Part shown: positions 53,303 to 63,563 of the stretch, one piece after another
How positions within the stretch are numbered: position 1 is the stretch's first letter
Layout: every line of letters begins with the position of its first letter
Position numbers and translations under genes: made by a program
Assembly: GCF_021290925.1 (NCBI RefSeq)
Contig: NZ_JAJSLX010000004.1
Span: forward strand, 248,001 to 312,000
Origin: Sessilibacter corallicola
GTDB taxonomy: Bacteria > Pseudomonadota > Gammaproteobacteria > Pseudomonadales > Cellvibrionaceae
Length of the DNA: 64,000 nt
Direction: 5' to 3'
Notes under the pieces: generated by a model
The model's input: the letters and a program-made list of their open reading frames with translations, nothing else
Databases searched by the model: none
Told to the model about the DNA's origin: nothing

Positions 53303-54253
53303 ATGTGTACAGTTTGCGGATGCAGTGAAGGTGAAGTAAGTATTGAGCACGATGGTCATCATCACGACCACAACCATGATCATCCCCATTCTCACAAGGG
53401 AGAACATCATCACCACCATGAGCACTCGGTTGCAACTGAACCAGAGGCTGCAACTAAACCTGAGACTGCAACAAGCGTTAGCGATAACGGCGATTTACAC
53501 TTTGGTCAGGGGCCTGCACGCGCACATGTGCCTGGTTTATCGCAAGCGCGAATGGTGCAAATCGAGCAAGATATCTTGGGTAAAAATGATCGCTATGCTG
53601 CCCAAAACAGAAAGGTATTTTCTGAAAATAGCTTGCTGGCGCTCAACTTGGTTTCAAGTCCGGGGTCGGGTAAAACCACCTTATTAACAGAGACCATCAA
53701 GAAAATAAAAAATCACGCTGTTGCCGTGATTGAAGGCGATCAACAAACCAGTAACGATGCTGATCGAATCCGAGAAACCGGTGCTAAAGCCGTTCAGGTT
53801 AATACCGGTAAAGGCTGCCATTTGGACGCACATATGGTGGGCCACGCCATGGAGCATTTGGGTGAATTAACCGGTGGTGTGTTGTTTATTGAAAATGTCG
53901 GGAATTTAGTGTGTCCGGCAGCGTTTGATTTGGGTGAAGCGCACAAGGTTGCCATTTTATCAACCACTGAAGGTGAAGATAAGCCGCTTAAATACCCCGA
54001 TATGTTTTACGCAGCCGATCTAATGATTTTAAATAAAATTGATTTATTGCCTCATTTAGATTTCGATGTTGATGCGTGCATTGAATACGCAAAACGTGTA
54101 AACCCCAACATTGAAATTATTCAAGTTTCCGCACGCTCTGGTGAAGGTATGGAAACTTGGATGGATTGGATTGAATCAAAACGTGTTGCCGGATTGAATG
54201 TTCAAATTGAACAGCTGAAAAAGCAGTTACATACGATGGAATCACTACTGTAA
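53303..54253 (+). CDS. hypB: Hydrogenase nickel incorporation GTPase HypB
   Basis: A 316-residue protein with an N-terminal high-affinity nickel motif (MCTVCGC), a His-rich stretch (about residues 14-45; over fifteen His) that stores metal, and a SIMIBI GTPase domain (P-loop [38 protein letters not shown]). GTP hydrolysis drives Ni transfer to HypA and the large subunit. The His-rich region points to nickel storage as well as insertion. Confidence 0.97.
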   Translation: MCTVCGCSEGEVSIEHDGHHHDHNHDHPHSHKGEHHHHHEHSVATEPEAATKPETATSVSDNGDLHFGQGPARAHVPGLSQARMVQIEQDILGKNDRYAAQNRKVFSENSLLALNLVSSPGSGKTTLLTETIKKIKNHAVAVIEGDQQTSNDADRIRETGAKAVQVNTGKGCHLDAHMVGHAMEHLGELTGGVLFIENVGNLVCPAAFDLGEAHKVAILSTTEGEDKPLKYPDMFYAADLMILNKIDLLPHLDFDVDACIEYAKRVNPNIEIIQVSARSGEGMETWMDWIESKRVAGLNVQIEQLKKQLHTMESLL

Positions 54254-54378
54254 TCCGATTTTTGCAGTAGAAAAATAATGAGGCGTTTTTAGGATAAGAG
54301 TATAACTACTTATATAAATCGTTTTTATATCAATAGTTGCGCTCTTACATTCTAAAAAATACCGTGGTGGGGAAAGTA

Positions 54379-55851
54379 ATGACCGGTAATAGACCGACTG
54401 TTTTATGTGTAGACGACGAACAGAGATCTCTGGAAACATTGGAGCGAACGCTCGATGATGACTTTGACGTTCTGTGCGCAACCAGTGCTTATGATGCGCT
54501 CGAATTATTAGAGCGTGAACAAGTTTCTGCCGTTGTTTGCGATCAACGCATGCCGGGCATGAACGGCGTTGAGCTATTGTCTCAAGTGCGCCAGCGTTGG
54601 CCGAATATTGCCAGACTTATATTGTCGGGCTATACCGATTCGGAAGATATTATTCGGGGATTAAACGAAGCCGGAATTTATCAGTACATTACCAAGCCTT
54701 GGCATCCCGACCACCTTATTTTAGCGTTGAAAAATTCGTGTCGTCTGGCCGAGCTTGAAAGCGAAAACGAATCACTGTCGACTGAAATACGATTAACCGC
54801 CGCCCAAGCTGAAACTCGAATTCAAGAAAAGAAAGCCAAATTAAAGCAACAGTTTGCCTTGAGTGAGATTGTCCGCAGTTCAGAAAGTCCGTTAAATAAA
54901 GCGTGCAGTCAAGTTCAGCGAATTGCCCCGTACGATGTTTCCGTGTTAATTACGGGTCCGTCTGGAACGGGTAAAGAGTTATTTGCCCGTGCGTTGCATT
55001 ACAACAGTTTACGAGCAGAGCAGCCGTTTATTGTTGAAAACTGTGGTGCCATGCCAGACGATTTATTGGCATCTGAGCTATTTGGTCATCGAAAAGGTGC
55101 GTTTACTGGAGCGATGGGTGATCACGCGGGTTTGTTTGAACAAGCCAATGGTGGCACTTTATTCCTAGACGAAATTGGCGATATTTCTTCCAGTTTTCAG
55201 GTGATGTTGCTTCGTGTTCTGCAAGAAAAAGAAGTACGGCGCGTCGGTGATGACAAACGACGACGCGTGGATGTTCGAGTTATTGCCGCCACTAACCGAG
55301 ATTTAGAAGCCGAAGTGGCTGCCGGTCGTTTCCGGGAAGATCTTTATTTCCGATTGGCTGAGCTGACGTTGACCTTGCCTTCTTTGTCGCAACGCAAAGT
55401 TGATATTCCCGTATTAGCTGAGCATTTTTTAAAGTGTTCCAGCGAAAATTTCTCGAAACCTGCGGAAAAATTTAGCGAAGAAGCGTTGGAAGCTCTGTCG
55501 GCTTATCATTGGCCTGGAAATGTTCGCGAATTGCAAAATGAAGTGCGCCGTATGTTGGTGCTGGCGGATTCGCCAGTGTTAGGCGCAGAATTAATGAGCC
55601 CAAGATTACTTCGCGTCTTACCCGATAATAACGAGCCAGAACCGTTATTAGAAGCATTGCTCAGTCGTCAACAAGGCTGGAGCGAAGGCTGTACATTGAA
55701 AGACAAAACCGAAATGCTCGAAAAACAATTGCTTCGTGAAACCATGATTCGTCACCGTTGGAATAAGAGTCGAGCGGCAGAAGAATTAGGGTTATCTCGT
55801 GTTGGGTTGCGAGCCAAATTAGATCGGTATGGGTTAGAGCCCAAGGCGTAA
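54379..55851 (+). CDS. hoxA: NtrC-family sigma-54 activator of hydrogenase genes
   Basis: The ATG at 54379 has GGGGA upstream and gives 490 residues. Domains are a receiver (residues 6-120; phosphate-accepting Asp55 in VVCDQRMPG), a AAA+ sigma-54 interaction domain (about 170-400; Walker A GPSGTGKE, intact GAFTGA) and a Fis-type HTH (about 445-490; RAAEELGLSRVGLRAKLDRYGL). It is HoxA/HupR. The sigma-54 promoter before hupS is its likely target. No partner kinase or H2-sensing hydrogenase is in view. Its stop lies 3 bases before the hypF start. Confidence 0.93.
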   Translation: MTGNRPTVLCVDDEQRSLETLERTLDDDFDVLCATSAYDALELLEREQVSAVVCDQRMPGMNGVELLSQVRQRWPNIARLILSGYTDSEDIIRGLNEAGIYQYITKPWHPDHLILALKNSCRLAELESENESLSTEIRLTAAQAETRIQEKKAKLKQQFALSEIVRSSESPLNKACSQVQRIAPYDVSVLITGPSGTGKELFARALHYNSLRAEQPFIVENCGAMPDDLLASELFGHRKGAFTGAMGDHAGLFEQANGGTLFLDEIGDISSSFQVMLLRVLQEKEVRRVGDDKRRRVDVRVIAATNRDLEAEVAAGRFREDLYFRLAELTLTLPSLSQRKVDIPVLAEHFLKCSSENFSKPAEKFSEEALEALSAYHWPGNVRELQNEVRRMLVLADSPVLGAELMSPRLLRVLPDNNEPEPLLEALLSRQQGWSEGCTLKDKTEMLEKQLLRETMIRHRWNKSRAAEELGLSRVGLRAKLDRYGLEPKA

Positions 55852-55854
55852 TTT

Positions 55855-58410
55855 GTGAACACCTCGTTGAGCTTAAATATCAATAATTCGTTGTCTGGCT
55901 GGCGCATTGTTTTCGTCGGACAAGTGCAAGGCGTTGGATTTAGGCCGTTTATTTATAATTTAATAAAAAAATTAGGTTTACGAGGGCAAATTTATAACTG
56001 TGGCGCTGATGCTGTATTGGAATTGCTGGCTTCTGAAAAAGTTATCAATGATTTAATTGATGATATTAAAAATAAACTTCCTCAATTAGCAAGAATCGAC
56101 GACCTTACTCAATCACCATTAACCGTAACTGATATTGAGTCTCTGCTAAAAAATACGCAAAACGAACAATTTTCTATTGTGGGCAGTTCTGATGAAGTCA
56201 ACCCTTCATTAAATGTGGCTCCCGATACTGCACCTTGCAGTGATTGTCTGAACGAACTCTTTGACAAATATAACCGTCGATTTTTATACCCATTTATAAA
56301 CTGTACGCAATGCGGACCGCGTTTCACGATTATCAATCAATTACCATACGATCGACCGAACACATCAATGCACGAGTTTGAACAGTGCGGTACGTGTTTG
56401 CATGAGTACAATGACCCGAGTTCACGACGATTTCATGCGCAGCCCAATGCGTGTGAACAGTGCGGGCCGCAATTGTGGAATGTCATAAAAAATGCTGATT
56501 TTAACTTTATAGAAAAATCAGAAAAAAACGCAATTGAAATTGCAGTAGAGGCCATTAAACAAGGCGCAATCATTGCGATGCGTTCAGTGGGTGGATTTCA
56601 TCTGGTCTGCGATGCAAAAAATGCTGAGGTCGTTAAAAAGCTTCGGGCTCGAAAGCGTCGTCCGACAAAACCGTTAGCGGTAATGGTTGCCAATAGTGCC
56701 AGTGCTAATGAGTGGGTGAAAATCACGCGTTCCGCTGATGAGTTACTGAATTCTCCTCAAGCGCCGATCGTTGTCACGGATGTTGATACAGATAAAAAAT
56801 TCGATAACTCCGAATGGTTACAGGAACTCTCTCCTGGGTTATCACGATTAGGCGTTATGCTTCCGCAATCACCGTTACACTGGTTGCTGTTTTATTATTA
56901 TCAGAATTCACCTGAATCATCGCATTGGATGCGAGAGTATTGTTCTTTAGCATTGGTGATGACAAGTGCTAATCGCTCAGGCGAACCGTTGATAACCGAT
57001 AATGATGAAGCTTTAGAAAAATTGTCTGATATTGCGGATGTGTTCCTTTTGCACAATCGTGATATTGTCACGCGCTGTGATGATTCTGTATTTTCTGCCT
57101 GGACTGATCGAGAAATTCCAATTCGTTTGGGAAGAGGGTATTCGCCCTACAAATTTTCTTTGATGAATCAGGATGACGGTTTATCTGCCGATAGCTTGTT
57201 TTCGAATAATAGATCTATTTTGGCATTGGGCAGTTACCTTAAAAATGCGGTGGCGGTAAATAAAGGTAACGATATTTGTGTATCCCAGCATGTCGGTGAC
57301 TTAGATCATCCAGACAACTGCAATCAATTGGATTCTACGGTCCAGCATTTACTTGATTTAATGAAGGTAAAACCCCATGCCATTGCGTGCGATCTTCACC
57401 CCGAAGGTTATGGTAGGCAATTGGCGGAGCGGCTGAGCCGTGAGTATGAGATTCCCTTAATTGAGGTGCCTCATCACGTTGCTCATATTTATTCGGGTGT
57501 TGCAGAGAACAATTTAACGACGGATTATTTTGGAGTGGCGCTCGATGGCTTCGGCTTAGGTTGGGATAAAAAACCGCGCGGCGGCGAGCTGTTATTGATT
57601 CAAAATAACAAAGAACATAACGATTTATTTTTACCTGTTGGCCAGATTTCTCCTATTGCGATGCTTGGTGGTGACAAATCTTCGAAAGAGCCTTGGCGTT
57701 TAGCGCTTTCACTAGTTCACCATCTTGTACAAAATAATATAGACCTTAAAACTGACCTTTATTCCCAGTTTCCGCACTTGTTAACACTTCAATCTGAAAA
57801 TCCCATATTGATTGAAATGTTAAACAAACATATTAATTGTCCTCAGACAACCAGCCTAGGGCGCTGGTTCGATGCCATTGCTGGTCTTTTGGGTATTTGT
57901 GATTTTCAAACATACGAAGGTGAAGCAGCAATGCGGCTTGAGGCTTTGGCCAGTCAATGCTTAACGCCAGCGTCTGATGGTTCTAGCTTTGAGCATGCTA
58001 TAAAAGCAAAACTAGATTATAAAATTGATATACAGCGTTTTCTTTACAAGAAAGATTCGATAATAGAATTGAATCTTTACGAAGTTATTATTGAGCTAGT
58101 GAGTGAATATAAAAAGACTCAATCTGTTGAGCAATTCGCCTTGGGATTTCATATTTATACGGCAAAATTAATTGCAGGCTGGATTGAATTTGCCGGTAAG
58201 CAATATGCGAATGTGGTCGATGTAATTTTATCGGGTGGCTGCATTCAAAACCGCTTGCTAACAGAAGCGCTGATGATGGAATTAAAACAAAAAAACTATC
58301 ATCCTATCTTGCCGAAAAAAATTCCTGTCAATGATGGTGGAGTTGCAGTGGGGCAGATTTTGTATGGAATGAAGCACTTGGCTTCTGAGTGTTTGAATAC
58401 TAAAAATTAA
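55855..58410 (+). CDS. hypF: Carbamoyltransferase HypF
   Basis: This 851-residue protein starts at GTG and makes the thiocarbamate precursor of the cyanide ligands. Domains: acylphosphatase (15-105; [14 protein letters not shown]), two zinc fingers (about 120-205; [32 protein letters not shown]), YrdC-like (about 220-410), and a Kae1-like carbamoyltransferase (about 450-850; [28 protein letters not shown]). Length is slightly over the usual 750-780. It follows hoxA by 3 bases. Confidence 0.96.
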   Translation: MNTSLSLNINNSLSGWRIVFVGQVQGVGFRPFIYNLIKKLGLRGQIYNCGADAVLELLASEKVINDLIDDIKNKLPQLARIDDLTQSPLTVTDIESLLKNTQNEQFSIVGSSDEVNPSLNVAPDTAPCSDCLNELFDKYNRRFLYPFINCTQCGPRFTIINQLPYDRPNTSMHEFEQCGTCLHEYNDPSSRRFHAQPNACEQCGPQLWNVIKNADFNFIEKSEKNAIEIAVEAIKQGAIIAMRSVGGFHLVCDAKNAEVVKKLRARKRRPTKPLAVMVANSASANEWVKITRSADELLNSPQAPIVVTDVDTDKKFDNSEWLQELSPGLSRLGVMLPQSPLHWLLFYYYQNSPESSHWMREYCSLALVMTSANRSGEPLITDNDEALEKLSDIADVFLLHNRDIVTRCDDSVFSAWTDREIPIRLGRGYSPYKFSLMNQDDGLSADSLFSNNRSILALGSYLKNAVAVNKGNDICVSQHVGDLDHPDNCNQLDSTVQHLLDLMKVKPHAIACDLHPEGYGRQLAERLSREYEIPLIEVPHHVAHIYSGVAENNLTTDYFGVALDGFGLGWDKKPRGGELLLIQNNKEHNDLFLPVGQISPIAMLGGDKSSKEPWRLALSLVHHLVQNNIDLKTDLYSQFPHLLTLQSENPILIEMLNKHINCPQTTSLGRWFDAIAGLLGICDFQTYEGEAAMRLEALASQCLTPASDGSSFEHAIKAKLDYKIDIQRFLYKKDSIIELNLYEVIIELVSEYKKTQSVEQFALGFHIYTAKLIAGWIEFAGKQYANVVDVILSGGCIQNRLLTEALMMELKQKNYHPILPKKIPVNDGGVAVGQILYGMKHLASECLNTKN

Positions 58411-58430
58411 TATTATTGAGAGTAACCGTA

Positions 58431-58664
58431 ATGTGTTTAGCCTTGCCTGTTCAAATTGAAGAAATTCAAGATGAAAACACTGCTTTAGCCAATATCGATG
58501 GAGTCAAAAAAGCCATTAATGTTGCGTTAATTGAGGATCTTCAAGTCGGTGATTTTGTCATCATGCACGTTGGTTTTGCACTGAAGAAACTGGATCGAGA
58601 CGAAGCTGAGAAAACGTTGGCGTTGTTTTCAGAAATCGACTCTTCATTAACGGCTGGGAGTTAA
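58431..58664 (+). CDS. hypC: Hydrogenase assembly chaperone HypC
   Basis: A 77-residue protein starting MCLALPVQI with Cys2. It carries the Fe(CN)2CO unit between HypD and the large subunit. The family motif [12 protein letters not shown] is at residues 42-53. Two bases separate it from hypD. It is distinct from hupF (49114), so the locus has both HypC-type chaperones. Confidence 0.96.
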   Translation: MCLALPVQIEEIQDENTALANIDGVKKAINVALIEDLQVGDFVIMHVGFALKKLDRDEAEKTLALFSEIDSSLTAGS

Positions 58665-58666
58665 TT

Positions 58667-59845
58667 ATGAAATACATTGATGAATTTCGAGATGGCGATT
58701 TGGCAAGAAAAGTATCCAAGGCGATTTCTGATGAGGTAAAACCCGGAATAAAATACCATCTAATGGAGTTTTGCGGTGGCCATACTCACGCAATTTTCCG
58801 ATACGGTTTACCGGAATTGTTGCCACAAAATATTGACTTAATTCACGGTCCGGGTTGTCCGGTTTGCGTGTTACCCATTGCACGACTCGATATGGCAATG
58901 GCACTTGCTAAACAAGAGAATGTTATTCTTTGTACCTATGGCGATATGTTGCGTGTTCCTGGTAGCGGACGCCGGAGCTTGTTAAAAATTAAAGCGGAAG
59001 GTTCGGATGTTCGAATGTTGTATTCTCCGGCCGATGCTTTGACTATTGCTCAAGAAAATCCTGATAAAGAAATTGTGTTTTTCGCCATTGGTTTTGAGAC
59101 AACCACGCCGCCAACAGCGGTTGTTCTGCAACAGGCAAAAGCATTAGGGATTAAGAATTTCTCGGTATTTTGTAACCATGTGTTAACACCGGCAGCAATG
59201 CACGCAATATTAGCCACTGACAGCAGTGATGAACCTCTTAAGTTGGACGGATTTATTGGTCCCGCTCATGTTAGCACCGTGATTGGTTATGAGCCTTACG
59301 CTATTTTTCCAAAACAATACGGAACACCGGTGGTTATTGCCGGGTTCGAGCCTTTGGATGTGTTACAGGCGATTTTAATGTTGGTTAGACAACTCAACGA
59401 AGGAACATCGATTGTTGAAAATGAATTTACCCGCGCGGTAACATCTGAAGGCAATAAAAAGGCAAATAAAATCACTCAAGAAGTGTTTGAATTGCGCGAT
59501 ACATTCGAGTGGCGTGGCCTGGGCTTTGTTCCGCACAGCGCGCTTCAAATTCAAGAGAGTTATCGCGAATTTGATGCGGAATATCGCTTTGCCAGTGTAC
59601 TAACCGAGTACGAGCGCGCTTTGAAAAATACGCCAAAAGACAACAAAGCTTGTGAATGTCCCTCCATTTTACGCGGCGCTAAAAAACCCCACGACTGCAA
59701 ATTGTTCGGCACTTCGTGTACACCTGATAATCCGTTGGGTTCTTGTATGGTGTCTTCTGAAGGCGCTTGTGCTGCTTATTATCAATATGGGCGCTATCAG
59801 CAGGTTGAAACTCAAGAAATAAAACTCGAAGGAATCAGCGCGTGA
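58667..59845 (+). CDS. hypD: Hydrogenase formation protein HypD
   Basis: A 392-residue protein that assembles Fe(CN)2CO with a [4Fe-4S] cluster. The catalytic cysteine region FCGGHTHAIFRYG and GPGCPVCVLP, GFETTTPPTA, and C-terminal cluster cysteines (CECPSILRG, CKLFGTSCTPDNPLGSCMVSSEGACAAYY) are all present. The stop overlaps the hypE start by 4 bases (GTGA). Confidence 0.97.
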   Translation: MKYIDEFRDGDLARKVSKAISDEVKPGIKYHLMEFCGGHTHAIFRYGLPELLPQNIDLIHGPGCPVCVLPIARLDMAMALAKQENVILCTYGDMLRVPGSGRRSLLKIKAEGSDVRMLYSPADALTIAQENPDKEIVFFAIGFETTTPPTAVVLQQAKALGIKNFSVFCNHVLTPAAMHAILATDSSDEPLKLDGFIGPAHVSTVIGYEPYAIFPKQYGTPVVIAGFEPLDVLQAILMLVRQLNEGTSIVENEFTRAVTSEGNKKANKITQEVFELRDTFEWRGLGFVPHSALQIQESYREFDAEYRFASVLTEYERALKNTPKDNKACECPSILRGAKKPHDCKLFGTSCTPDNPLGSCMVSSEGACAAYYQYGRYQQVETQEIKLEGISA

Positions 59846-60867
59846 ATCGTATTGATTGGAAGCATGGTAAAGTTGAAATGGTTCACGGCGGTGGTGGCCG
59901 TGCCATGGTTGAGTTAATTTCTCAATTATTTGCTAAAGAGTTCGATAATGAATTTCTCAATCAAGGTAATGACGGTGCCATTTTAGCGGCAACCAATGGA
60001 CGCTTAGTAATGGCGACCGATAGCCACGTTATTTCACCGCTATTTTTTCCCGGTGGAGATATCGGCTCGTTAAGTGTTCATGGAACGGTAAATGATGTGG
60101 CCATGAATGGAGCCAAGCCACTTTATTTATCCGCGAGTTTTATTCTTGAAGAAGGTTTTCCTTTATCGGATTTGAAAACTATCGTGCAGTCCATGGCGGC
60201 AGCGGCAAGGGACGCTCATGTGCCAATCGTAACGGGCGATACCAAGGTAGTTGAGAAAGGCAAGGGCGATGGTGTTTTTATCACCACAACCGGTATTGGT
60301 GAAGTTTATGCAGGAGTCAGTGTTTCAGGCAATTCTGTAAAACCGGGCGATAAAATTTTAGTGTCTGGTTCAATGGGCGATCACGGCGTTACCATTCTTT
60401 CTCAGCGTGAGCATTTGGGGTTTTCCTCAGAGCTGCAAAGCGATACGCAATCGTTGCACGATTTAGTCGAGTCGATGGTTAATCAGTTTCCGCAGATTCG
60501 TTGTTTGCGTGATCCAACCCGAGGCGGGTTAGCGAACACGTTGAATGAAATTGCTAAACAGTCTTCAGTGGGAATTACTATTGAAGAATCTCAAATTCCC
60601 GTCAAACCTCAGGTTGCCGCAGCTTGTGAATTTTTAGGTCTCGATCCGCTGTATGTGGCGAATGAAGGTAAGTTAATCGCAATTTGTCCAGCCGAATATT
60701 CCACGGAACTGTTACAGCTGATGAAACAACATCCTAAAGGTGCCGAATCAGCAATTGTGGGTGAAGTTACTGAAGACAGTCATTGCTTTGTGCAAATGGT
60801 GACAAAATTTGGTGGTCGGCGTATGGTAGATTGGTTGAACGGAGAACAGTTACCCAGAATTTGCTAA
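59842..60867 (+). CDS. hypE: Hydrogenase formation protein HypE
   Basis: A 341-residue protein starting at GTG. It belongs to the PurM/AIR-synthase fold (VHGGGGRAM, GNDGAILAA, TDSHVISPLFFPGGDIG, DPTRGGLANTLNEIA) and dehydrates the thiocarbamate on its C-terminal Cys to cyanide. The C-terminal PRIC is intact. It accepts the carbamoyl from HypF and passes cyanide to HypCD. Confidence 0.97.
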   Translation: MNRIDWKHGKVEMVHGGGGRAMVELISQLFAKEFDNEFLNQGNDGAILAATNGRLVMATDSHVISPLFFPGGDIGSLSVHGTVNDVAMNGAKPLYLSASFILEEGFPLSDLKTIVQSMAAAARDAHVPIVTGDTKVVEKGKGDGVFITTTGIGEVYAGVSVSGNSVKPGDKILVSGSMGDHGVTILSQREHLGFSSELQSDTQSLHDLVESMVNQFPQIRCLRDPTRGGLANTLNEIAKQSSVGITIEESQIPVKPQVAAACEFLGLDPLYVANEGKLIAICPAEYSTELLQLMKQHPKGAESAIVGEVTEDSHCFVQMVTKFGGRRMVDWLNGEQLPRIC

Positions 60868-60886
60868 TTGAGGTTGAATAAAAACA

Positions 60887-61318
60887 ATGTGGTTCCAGAA
60901 AGAAATTAGATTAACGTCTAAGCCCCGTGGTTTTCATTTGATTACTCATGAAGTTCTGGATTTGTTGCCGGAAATTCAAAGCTTTGATGTCGGCTTACTG
61001 CATTTGTTTATTAAACACACGTCTGCCTCGTTAACAATTAATGAAAACGCTGACCCGACGGTGAGATCGGATTTTGAAAAGTTTTTTAATCGATTGGCAC
61101 CAGAGGATCAGCCTTATTACGAACATACGTTAGAAGGCAGCGATGATCTTCCAGCGCATTTTAAAAGCAGTATTTTAGGTGCGTCTCAGTCGTTGCCAAT
61201 CAAGAATGGAACATTGAATTTAGGCACTTGGCAGGGAATTTATTTGGGAGAGCATCGAAATTATGGTGGTGCCAGAACGCTTGTTGCCACTGTTCAAGGT
61301 GAGCAAGCGTCACCTTAG
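60887..61318 (+). CDS. yjbQ: YjbQ/UPF0047 family protein
   Basis: A 143-residue YjbQ-family protein (HTSASLTINENADPTVRSDFEKFFNRLAPE; HFKSSILGASQSLPI; TWQGIYLGEHRNYGG) with the conserved His and Glu residues of the fold. Members have weak thiamine-phosphate synthase activity in E. coli; the true role is unclear. It is 19 bases after hypE and is probably read through from the hyp operon. It ends convergent to tusE. Confidence 0.88.
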   Translation: MWFQKEIRLTSKPRGFHLITHEVLDLLPEIQSFDVGLLHLFIKHTSASLTINENADPTVRSDFEKFFNRLAPEDQPYYEHTLEGSDDLPAHFKSSILGASQSLPIKNGTLNLGTWQGIYLGEHRNYGGARTLVATVQGEQASP

Positions 61319-61356
61319 TTCTCTTGGGTTTTGTGCGCGGGTTTTATAAAAATGCT

Positions 61357-61695
61357 TTATAAACAATTCGTCGGTTTGGGTAGTCCGGCGATTCTGCTGG
61401 CAACTCTGGCCGGGCTCTCTGGAAACAATTTGAGTAGATAAACGCTTTTACCTTTTTCGTCGCCCAGTTTCTGTTTTACTTGTTTTACCAGTATTCTCAT
61501 TGCTGGTGATATTTCAAACTGCTGATAAAATTCACGCAGAAGGTGTATGACTTCCCAGTGAGCTTCGCTGAGTTGAATATTTTCTTCGCGCGCGAAAGCA
61601 TTGGCAATATCTTCGTTCCATTCTTCTAAATTTTTTAAGAAACCCACGTCGTCGAGCTGAATTTCTTTATCATTTACGTTCAGCGTTTGTGTCAT
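61357..61695 (-). CDS. tusE: tRNA 2-thiouridine sulfurtransferase TusE
   Basis: The ATG at 61695 overlaps the tusB stop (TTTTAATGAC) and gives 112 residues. It is the DsrC fold, with DEKGKSVYLLKLFPESPARVASRIAGLPKPTNCL at the end. The conserved Cys, second from the end, is the sulfur acceptor. Only this one Cys is in the tail, so it is TusE, not the dissimilatory DsrC. It passes sulfur from TusBCD to MnmA for the wobble uridine of tRNA. Confidence 0.9.
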   Translation of the reverse strand: MTQTLNVNDKEIQLDDVGFLKNLEEWNEDIANAFAREENIQLSEAHWEVIHLLREFYQQFEISPAMRILVKQVKQKLGDEKGKSVYLLKLFPESPARVASRIAGLPKPTNCL

Positions 61696-61988
61696 TAAAA
61701 CCAGCTCTGGCAAAGGGGATAGCGTTCGACAATTTCAACCATTTGGTGGAAATCAATGGATAGCACGCGTGGAGTGGGGGTTGTATCTAATGCTCTTGCC
61801 AGACAGTCGTCTTTGATGGCGAACACTTCCTTGATGCTTTTATCTTCTATGTTGGCCAGATGAGCGTTGGTTAAGCCATAGACTCCGTCGCCGATGAGCA
61901 AAAGTGCGTCTGATTCGGTAATTACATTCAGGCAGTCGACCAAGTGCGAGCTGTTGAACGGTGATGTAGAGACGATATGTAAGATCAT
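61695..61988 (-). CDS. tusB: Sulfurtransferase complex subunit TusB
   Basis: A 97-residue TusB/DsrH protein (ILHIVSTSPFNSSHLVDCLNVITESDALLLIGDGVYGL). With TusC and TusD it forms the hexameric relay complex. It is followed directly by tusE and preceded by tusC with a one-base gap. Confidence 0.88.
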   Translation of the reverse strand: MILHIVSTSPFNSSHLVDCLNVITESDALLLIGDGVYGLTNAHLANIEDKSIKEVFAIKDDCLARALDTTPTPRVLSIDFHQMVEIVERYPLCQSWF

Positions 61989-61989
61989 T

Positions 61990-62352
61990 TTAAAAACTGA
62001 GTAATTTGTCTTGTTTCGACATCAGGGCGTTTATCTTTGATCGGTCCAATAATGTTACCGTCAGTGGGCCGCCTGAGAGCGTAATATTTCTCAAGGCTAC
62101 CGATTCTTCACAAGCGTAGATTTTATCGATGTCATAGATTGCGAGAGCCGAAAGCATTTTTTCAACTGAACTTTTTTTGATCAATTGAGCTTGCTGATTT
62201 GGACTGAGATGAAATACGCCATCGTTGATAAACAAAATACTGATATTTTGACCATAGGCCGAGCAGGCGAGTAGTGCGTCGACGATCTCTTTTCCGGGCA
62301 GTGGTCCGTAGGGCGTTTGCCGAATGACGAACAAAAGGTTTTTAGGCGTCAT
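61990..62352 (-). CDS. tusC: Sulfurtransferase complex subunit TusC
   Basis: A 120-residue TusC/DsrF protein (NLLFVIRQTPYGPLPGKEIVDALLACSAYGQNISILFINDGVFHL). The start is the ATG at 62352; an in-frame GTG 9 bases upstream is possible. It is in the order tusD-tusC-tusB-tusE on the minus strand, as in other gammaproteobacteria. Confidence 0.88.
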   Translation of the reverse strand: MTPKNLLFVIRQTPYGPLPGKEIVDALLACSAYGQNISILFINDGVFHLSPNQQAQLIKKSSVEKMLSALAIYDIDKIYACEESVALRNITLSGGPLTVTLLDRSKINALMSKQDKLLSF

Positions 62353-62409
62353 GTGATTCACCGAATATTAGGGTGCTGGCTTCGTTCGAGCGGTCTGTTT
62401 TCATTTCAT

Positions 62410-62796
62410 CTAACCAAAGGTCACAAATCGATCGCTTTTAACCGCGGCATCTAGCAGTTGGCCCAAACCTACGATTTGAAATTTGTCGTTGAGATTTGCG
62501 CAATGTTTATGATTTCGAGTCGCTTCGTCTGCATCCAGAATACCTCGGCGGATACCAGCGGCAATACATACGCACAATTCTACTTGATGATTATTCGCTA
62601 GCTCTGCCCAAGCCTCGGGTAAATTCACCTCGTCACTCGGAGGTGTTGCCAGGCTGTTGCCGTTGTACACGCCGTCAAAGTAAAAGAATATCTTGTAAAT
62701 CTCGTTGGAAGATTCGGTTACGGCTTGAGCGAAGCGGTAGGCGTTATAAGCTGCGGGAGAAGAAGGTGGAGCGTAGACCCCAAGAGACAATTTCAT
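62410..62796 (-). CDS. tusD: Sulfurtransferase complex subunit TusD
   Basis: A 128-residue TusD/DsrE protein (MKLSLGVYAPPSSPAAYNAYRFAQAV). The active Cys lies in VELCVCIAAGIRRGIL. It accepts sulfur from TusA (not encoded here) and hands it to TusE. It is first in the tus operon, 86 bases after yccA, with a terminator between. Confidence 0.9.
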   Translation of the reverse strand: MKLSLGVYAPPSSPAAYNAYRFAQAVTESSNEIYKIFFYFDGVYNGNSLATPPSDEVNLPEAWAELANNHQVELCVCIAAGIRRGILDADEATRNHKHCANLNDKFQIVGLGQLLDAAVKSDRFVTFG

Positions 62797-62834
62797 TGAG
62801 TGATAAGCTTTCAGTGTGGTGGGTCTCTAAACGA

Positions 62835-62861
62835 AAAATGCCCCATAACGAGGGGCATTTT
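62835..62861. terminator. Terminator between yccA and tusD
   Basis: A perfect 10-bp stem (AAAATGCCCC / GGGGCATTTT) with a 7-base loop, ending the minus-strand yccA. The tus genes may therefore have their own promoter or be read through. Confidence 0.85.
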
Positions 62862-62882
62862 AACGATGTTCTGACGCTAGAA

Positions 62883-63563
62883 TTAGTCGTCGTTCATTGC
62901 ACCTAAAAGGTGAAGCAATGCAGTGAACAAGTTGTAAATATTTAGGTATAGAGAAACGGTCGCCATGATGTAGTTGGTCTCACCGCCGTGAATAATGCGG
63001 CTTGTGTCATACAAGATGAAACCAGACATAAGCAATACAATCATGCCGCTAATAGCCAGGCTGAACATGGAAATATCAGCGCCGAACAAGCTGGCTACGA
63101 AAGCACCCAGTGAGCCGACAATGGCTACGATTAGGCCGATCATTAAGAAGCCACCCATAAAGCTGAAATCTTTACGAGTTGTTAGCACGTAGGCAGAAAG
63201 GCCAAAGAAAACAATGGCAGTACCGCCGAGTGCTTGGGTAATGATTGCACCACCGTTAGCGAGATTTAAGTACGCGTTAAGGGTTGGGCCAAGACCTAAG
63301 CCCAGAAGACCGGTAAACGCGAAGACAACCCAGATACCAGCGGCTGAATTAGCGGTTCTTGGAAGTACAAACCATACAAGTGCGATTGCTCCCAAAGAAG
63401 AAATAAGTCCAACGCCACGGCCTAGGCCTAGCGCCATTGAAATTCCCGCTGTAATTGCACTGAAAATAAGAGTCATGGCCAGTAGCGAATAGGTATTACG
63501 CAATACCTTGCTGACCTGTTCCGATTGTGCAACAGCGGATTGAGCTGCTGATATCTCTCGCAT
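62883..63563 (-). CDS. yccA: BAX inhibitor-1/YccA family membrane protein
   Basis: The ATG at 63563 follows GGAGA and gives 226 residues; a longer reading to 63587 lacks a site. It has seven hydrophobic segments (from about 28 to the C-terminus) and ends with SLYLNIYNLFTALLHLLGAMNDD, the TMBIM signature. In E. coli YccA modulates the FtsH protease; the family can also leak ions. It precedes the tus operon as in many gammaproteobacteria. Confidence 0.92.
   Translation of the reverse strand: MREISAAQSAVAQSEQVSKVLRNTYSLLAMTLIFSAITAGISMALGLGRGVGLISSLGAIALVWFVLPRTANSAAGIWVVFAFTGLLGLGLGPTLNAYLNLANGGAIITQALGGTAIVFFGLSAYVLTTRKDFSFMGGFLMIGLIVAIVGSLGAFVASLFGADISMFSLAISGMIVLLMSGFILYDTSRIIHGGETNYIMATVSLYLNIYNLFTALLHLLGAMNDD

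Noticed and set aside
61357-62796. Dissimilatory sulfur (Dsr) system
   Set aside because: The DsrC-like protein has only the single penultimate Cys, and no dsrAB is near; it is the Tus tRNA-thiolation set.
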